Assembly (NCBI GenBank): GCA_030625925.1
Contig: DAOUPY010000049.1
Location: forward strand, 1 to 8,283
DNA from: Fusobacteriaceae bacterium
GTDB taxonomy: Bacteria > Fusobacteriota > Fusobacteriia > Fusobacteriales > Fusobacteriaceae
Direction: 5' to 3'
Length of the DNA stretch: 8,283 bases
Position 1 is the first letter of the stretch, and each line of letters starts with the position of its first letter. The notes beneath the pieces were generated by a model that was not told the DNA's origin, did no database searches, and saw only the letters and a program-made list of their open reading frames with translations. A program made the position numbers and the translations under genes. Positions 7,170-8,283 of this stretch are shown piece by piece.

Positions 7170-7772
7170 CTATATATACATACTGATTGCAAACTGTATT
7201 CCACCTATTATCGCTCCTAAGATTGCTCCTATGACCTCTATATGCTTCAATTCGTTGTTTGCTATCCTATATACCATTTTTTCCAATTCATCTAATTCAA
7301 AGTTTTCAATTTTCTCGACAATTATATTCTTCATATCTACACTGTCTTCCATTTTTTTTATTACTACTGTAAAAAATTCATCTTTATTTTCCTCTATGGC
7401 ATCTTTTATATGACCTTTGATCTTTAATATCATACTGTCCGTTATAAATAAACTAGCCATCGGAATCTTTGATAACACTTCTTTTTCCAATTTATCTTCT
7501 ACAATCCTGTCTACTATTAGGTCGATCTCTTCTCCTAATTCTATATCTCCAATATTTGCAGTAATATCCTTCATAGATATCAATTCATCTTGGATAGTAT
7601 CAGCTATACTTCCTGCTATCTCCATCTTTCTTTTTGGAATCAGCCCCTGCACTTTAAATCCTAATATATTTATCTCTTTTAACGGCCTAAATAACATCTT
7701 AATTGCAAAATAATTTGTTATCCATCCAATTAATGCTCCTATCACTATCATCAAACTTGCTTTTAATAACAT
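7170..7772 (-). CDS. DUF445 family membrane protein
   Basis: With the start chosen here the protein has 200 residues. It begins with a membrane segment (about 3-24) merging into the family signature GWITNYFAIKMLFRPL (16-31) and GLIPKRK (43-49). A long, highly charged helical middle (about 50-170) follows, then a second membrane segment at the very end (about 179-198; GAILGAIIGGIQFAISMYI). This two-anchor layout with a large soluble helical domain is typical of DUF445 (YheB/YjiN-like) proteins, whose function is not established. An upstream in-frame ATG at 7826 would add 18 residues (very basic), but it has no ribosome binding site, whereas AGGGGG lies 5 nt before the ATG at 7772 and the shorter form starts directly at the conserved region. 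It is the first gene of the operon, 17 nt before ruvB. Confidence 0.9.
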   Translation of the reverse strand: MLLKASLMIVIGALIGWITNYFAIKMLFRPLKEINILGFKVQGLIPKRKMEIAGSIADTIQDELISMKDITANIGDIELGEEIDLIVDRIVEDKLEKEVLSKIPMASLFITDSMILKIKGHIKDAIEENKDEFFTVVIKKMEDSVDMKNIIVEKIENFELDELEKMVYRIANNELKHIEVIGAILGAIIGGIQFAISMYI

Positions 7773-7777
7773 CTTTT

Positions 7778-7783
7778 CCCCCT
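7778..7783 (-). promoter_or_regulatory. Shine-Dalgarno site that decides the DUF445 start
   Basis: On the minus strand this reads AGGGGG, separated by AAAAG from the ATG at 7772. No comparable site precedes the in-frame ATG at 7826, so translation most likely begins at 7772. Similar G-runs (TAGGGG, GAGGGG) precede ruvB, the LytR_C gene and rsfS, so this form is habitual in the operon. Confidence 0.75.
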
Positions 7784-7833
7784 GCTTTTTATTCCTTTTC
7801 TTTATGATCACTTTTTCAATACCCATTACCGGT

Positions 7834-7985
7834 ATCTTTGATTTTTTTCATTATTTATTTCTATTTACAACTGTTTTTTCGATACTTAAAACAATATAAC
7901 ATTTTATCATATTCAGTGCTTTTTTTCAATTCCCTTATTAATTTAGTAAAGAAAATAAAAGTAATAAAAATTTGATCTTTGATTT
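7834..7985 (-). repeat. 11-bp direct repeat flanking the operon promoter
   Basis: AAATCAAAGAT (minus strand) occurs at 7985-7975, upstream of the promoter (around -80), and again at 7844-7834, inside the leader. The upstream copy continues into a second partial unit (AAAGATCAAA). Two exact 11-mers within 150 bp are mildly unexpected but not rare in DNA this rich in A and T. They could be operator sites for a regulator or chance. Confidence 0.3.
7901..7929 (-). promoter_or_regulatory. Sigma70-type promoter of the DUF445-ruvB-...-mrdA operon
   Basis: On the minus strand TTGAAA (7929-7924) is followed after exactly 17 bp by TAAAAT (7906-7901). TGA directly precedes the -10 box, giving an extended -10 as well. 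Five of six bases match consensus in each hexamer. Transcription should begin near 7894, giving a leader of about 120 nt before the DUF445 ATG. The site lies between the cold-shock gene terminator and the first operon gene, exactly where a promoter is needed. I found no strong terminator or attenuator in the leader. Confidence 0.75.
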
Positions 7986-7997
7986 GGCTCAAAAACT

Positions 7998-8028
7998 AAA
8001 AAAAGCAGTAGATAAATCTACTGCTTTT
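7998..8028 (-). terminator. Rho-independent terminator of the cold-shock gene
   Basis: A perfect 12-bp inverted repeat, AAAAGCAGTAGA (8001-8012) and TCTACTGCTTTT (8017-8028), has a 4-nt loop. On the minus strand it is followed by a run of seven T (8004-7998, partly in the stem), the classic arrangement. It begins about 24 nt after the stop codon of the cold-shock gene and separates it from the downstream operon. Confidence 0.92.
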
Positions 8029-8051
8029 AAACATTTCAAATATATATATAA

Positions 8052-8252
8052 TTATACAGTTTCGATGTTTGCAGCTTGAGGACCTTTAGCACCTTCAGTG
8101 ATTTCGAAAGTTACTTCCGCTCCCTCTTGTAAAGTTTTGAATCCTTCTTTTGCAATTTGAGAAAAGTGTGCGAAGTAGTCATTTCCATCTTCTGCTGAAA
8201 TAAATCCAAATCCTTTATCATCATTAAACCATTTAACTGTTCCTTTTAACAT
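8052..8252 (-). CDS. csp: Cold-shock domain protein (CspA family)
   Basis: This 66-residue protein is a single cold-shock domain, an OB-fold that binds single-stranded RNA and DNA and acts as an RNA chaperone in the cytoplasm, either at low temperature or in normal growth depending on the paralogue. [18 protein letters not shown] (1-18) includes RNP1 (KGFGFI, 13-18). RNP2 is DYFAHFS (25-31), with Tyr and Ala where many members have Val (DVFVHFS); such variants are common. The C-terminus [14 protein letters not shown] is typical. GGAGG lies 8 nt upstream of the ATG. An AT-rich stretch at 8271-8281 could be a -10 box, but csp genes often have long leaders and the window ends here, so the promoter cannot be placed. 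The gene is monocistronic, ending in a strong terminator. Which csp paralogue it is cannot be told. Confidence 0.96.
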   Translation of the reverse strand: MLKGTVKWFNDDKGFGFISAEDGNDYFAHFSQIAKEGFKTLQEGAEVTFEITEGAKGPQAANIETV

Positions 8253-8283
8253 GTGTGTTACCTCCGTAAAATTTTAATACAGA

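Noticed and set aside
7773..7826. N-terminal extension of the DUF445 protein from an ATG at 7826
   Set aside because: There is no Shine-Dalgarno before 7826, the extra 18 residues are basic and unlike the family, and a strong AGGGGG site precedes the ATG at 7772.
7816..7851. 11-codon upstream open frame in the operon leader, possible leader peptide
   Set aside because: It has no ribosome binding site, no run of regulatory codons and no attenuator hairpin after it.
8271..8281. TGTATTAAAAT as the -10 box of the cold-shock gene
   Set aside because: The -35 region lies outside the window, and csp genes often have long leaders with the promoter further upstream, so the site cannot be supported.
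1..8283. Search for CRISPR arrays, tRNA or rRNA genes, insertion sequences, phage genes or defence systems
   Set aside because: No regularly spaced repeats, cloverleaf-like genes, terminal inverted repeats or related proteins were seen; nearly all of the window is explained by housekeeping genes.

Overview
The window is an AT-rich, densely packed bacterial chromosome segment with every recognisable gene on the minus strand, so transcription runs from high to low coordinates. Lys/Ile/Glu-rich proteins, strong GGAGG or AGGGG ribosome binding sites, overlapping genes and the gene order ruvB, rrf2, rsmE, mtaB, LytR_C protein, rsfS, mrdA suggest a member of the Fusobacteriota (Fusobacterium, Ilyobacter, Propionigenium or Psychrilyobacter type). 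That assignment rests on remembered gene order and protein style, not on a database comparison. The region looks like core chromosome: I see no transposase, integrase, phage gene, CRISPR array, tRNA or rRNA.

Layout in transcription order. A monocistronic cold-shock protein gene (8252 to 8052) ends in a strong rho-independent terminator (7998-8028). About 70 nt further on is a well-formed promoter (TTGAAA, 17 bp, extended-type TAAAAT; 7901-7929) with a leader of about 120 nt. It opens a nine-gene operon: a DUF445 membrane protein, ruvB (Holliday junction helicase), an Rrf2-family regulator with four clustered cysteines, rsmE (16S rRNA m3U1498 methyltransferase), mtaB (tRNA ms2t6A37 methylthiotransferase), a membrane-anchored protein with tandem LytR_C domains, rsfS (ribosome silencing factor), a small polytopic membrane protein in the place of MreD, and mrdA (penicillin-binding protein 2). 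Gaps run from -26 to +17 nt, and four of the eight junctions overlap by at least 8 nt or by an ATGA. After mrdA comes a 100-nt gap with a leader hairpin, then the first 39 codons of another gene cut by the window edge.

The operon combines recombination, rRNA and tRNA modification, ribosome control and lateral cell-wall growth, a growth-linked housekeeping set. The less ordinary points are the LytR_C protein that lacks an intact LCP enzyme domain, the Fe-S type Rrf2 regulator encoded two genes before an Fe-S enzyme (MtaB), a poorly conserved MreD-like protein paired with PBP2, and an 11-bp direct repeat around the operon promoter. I find no convincing new defence or mobile system.
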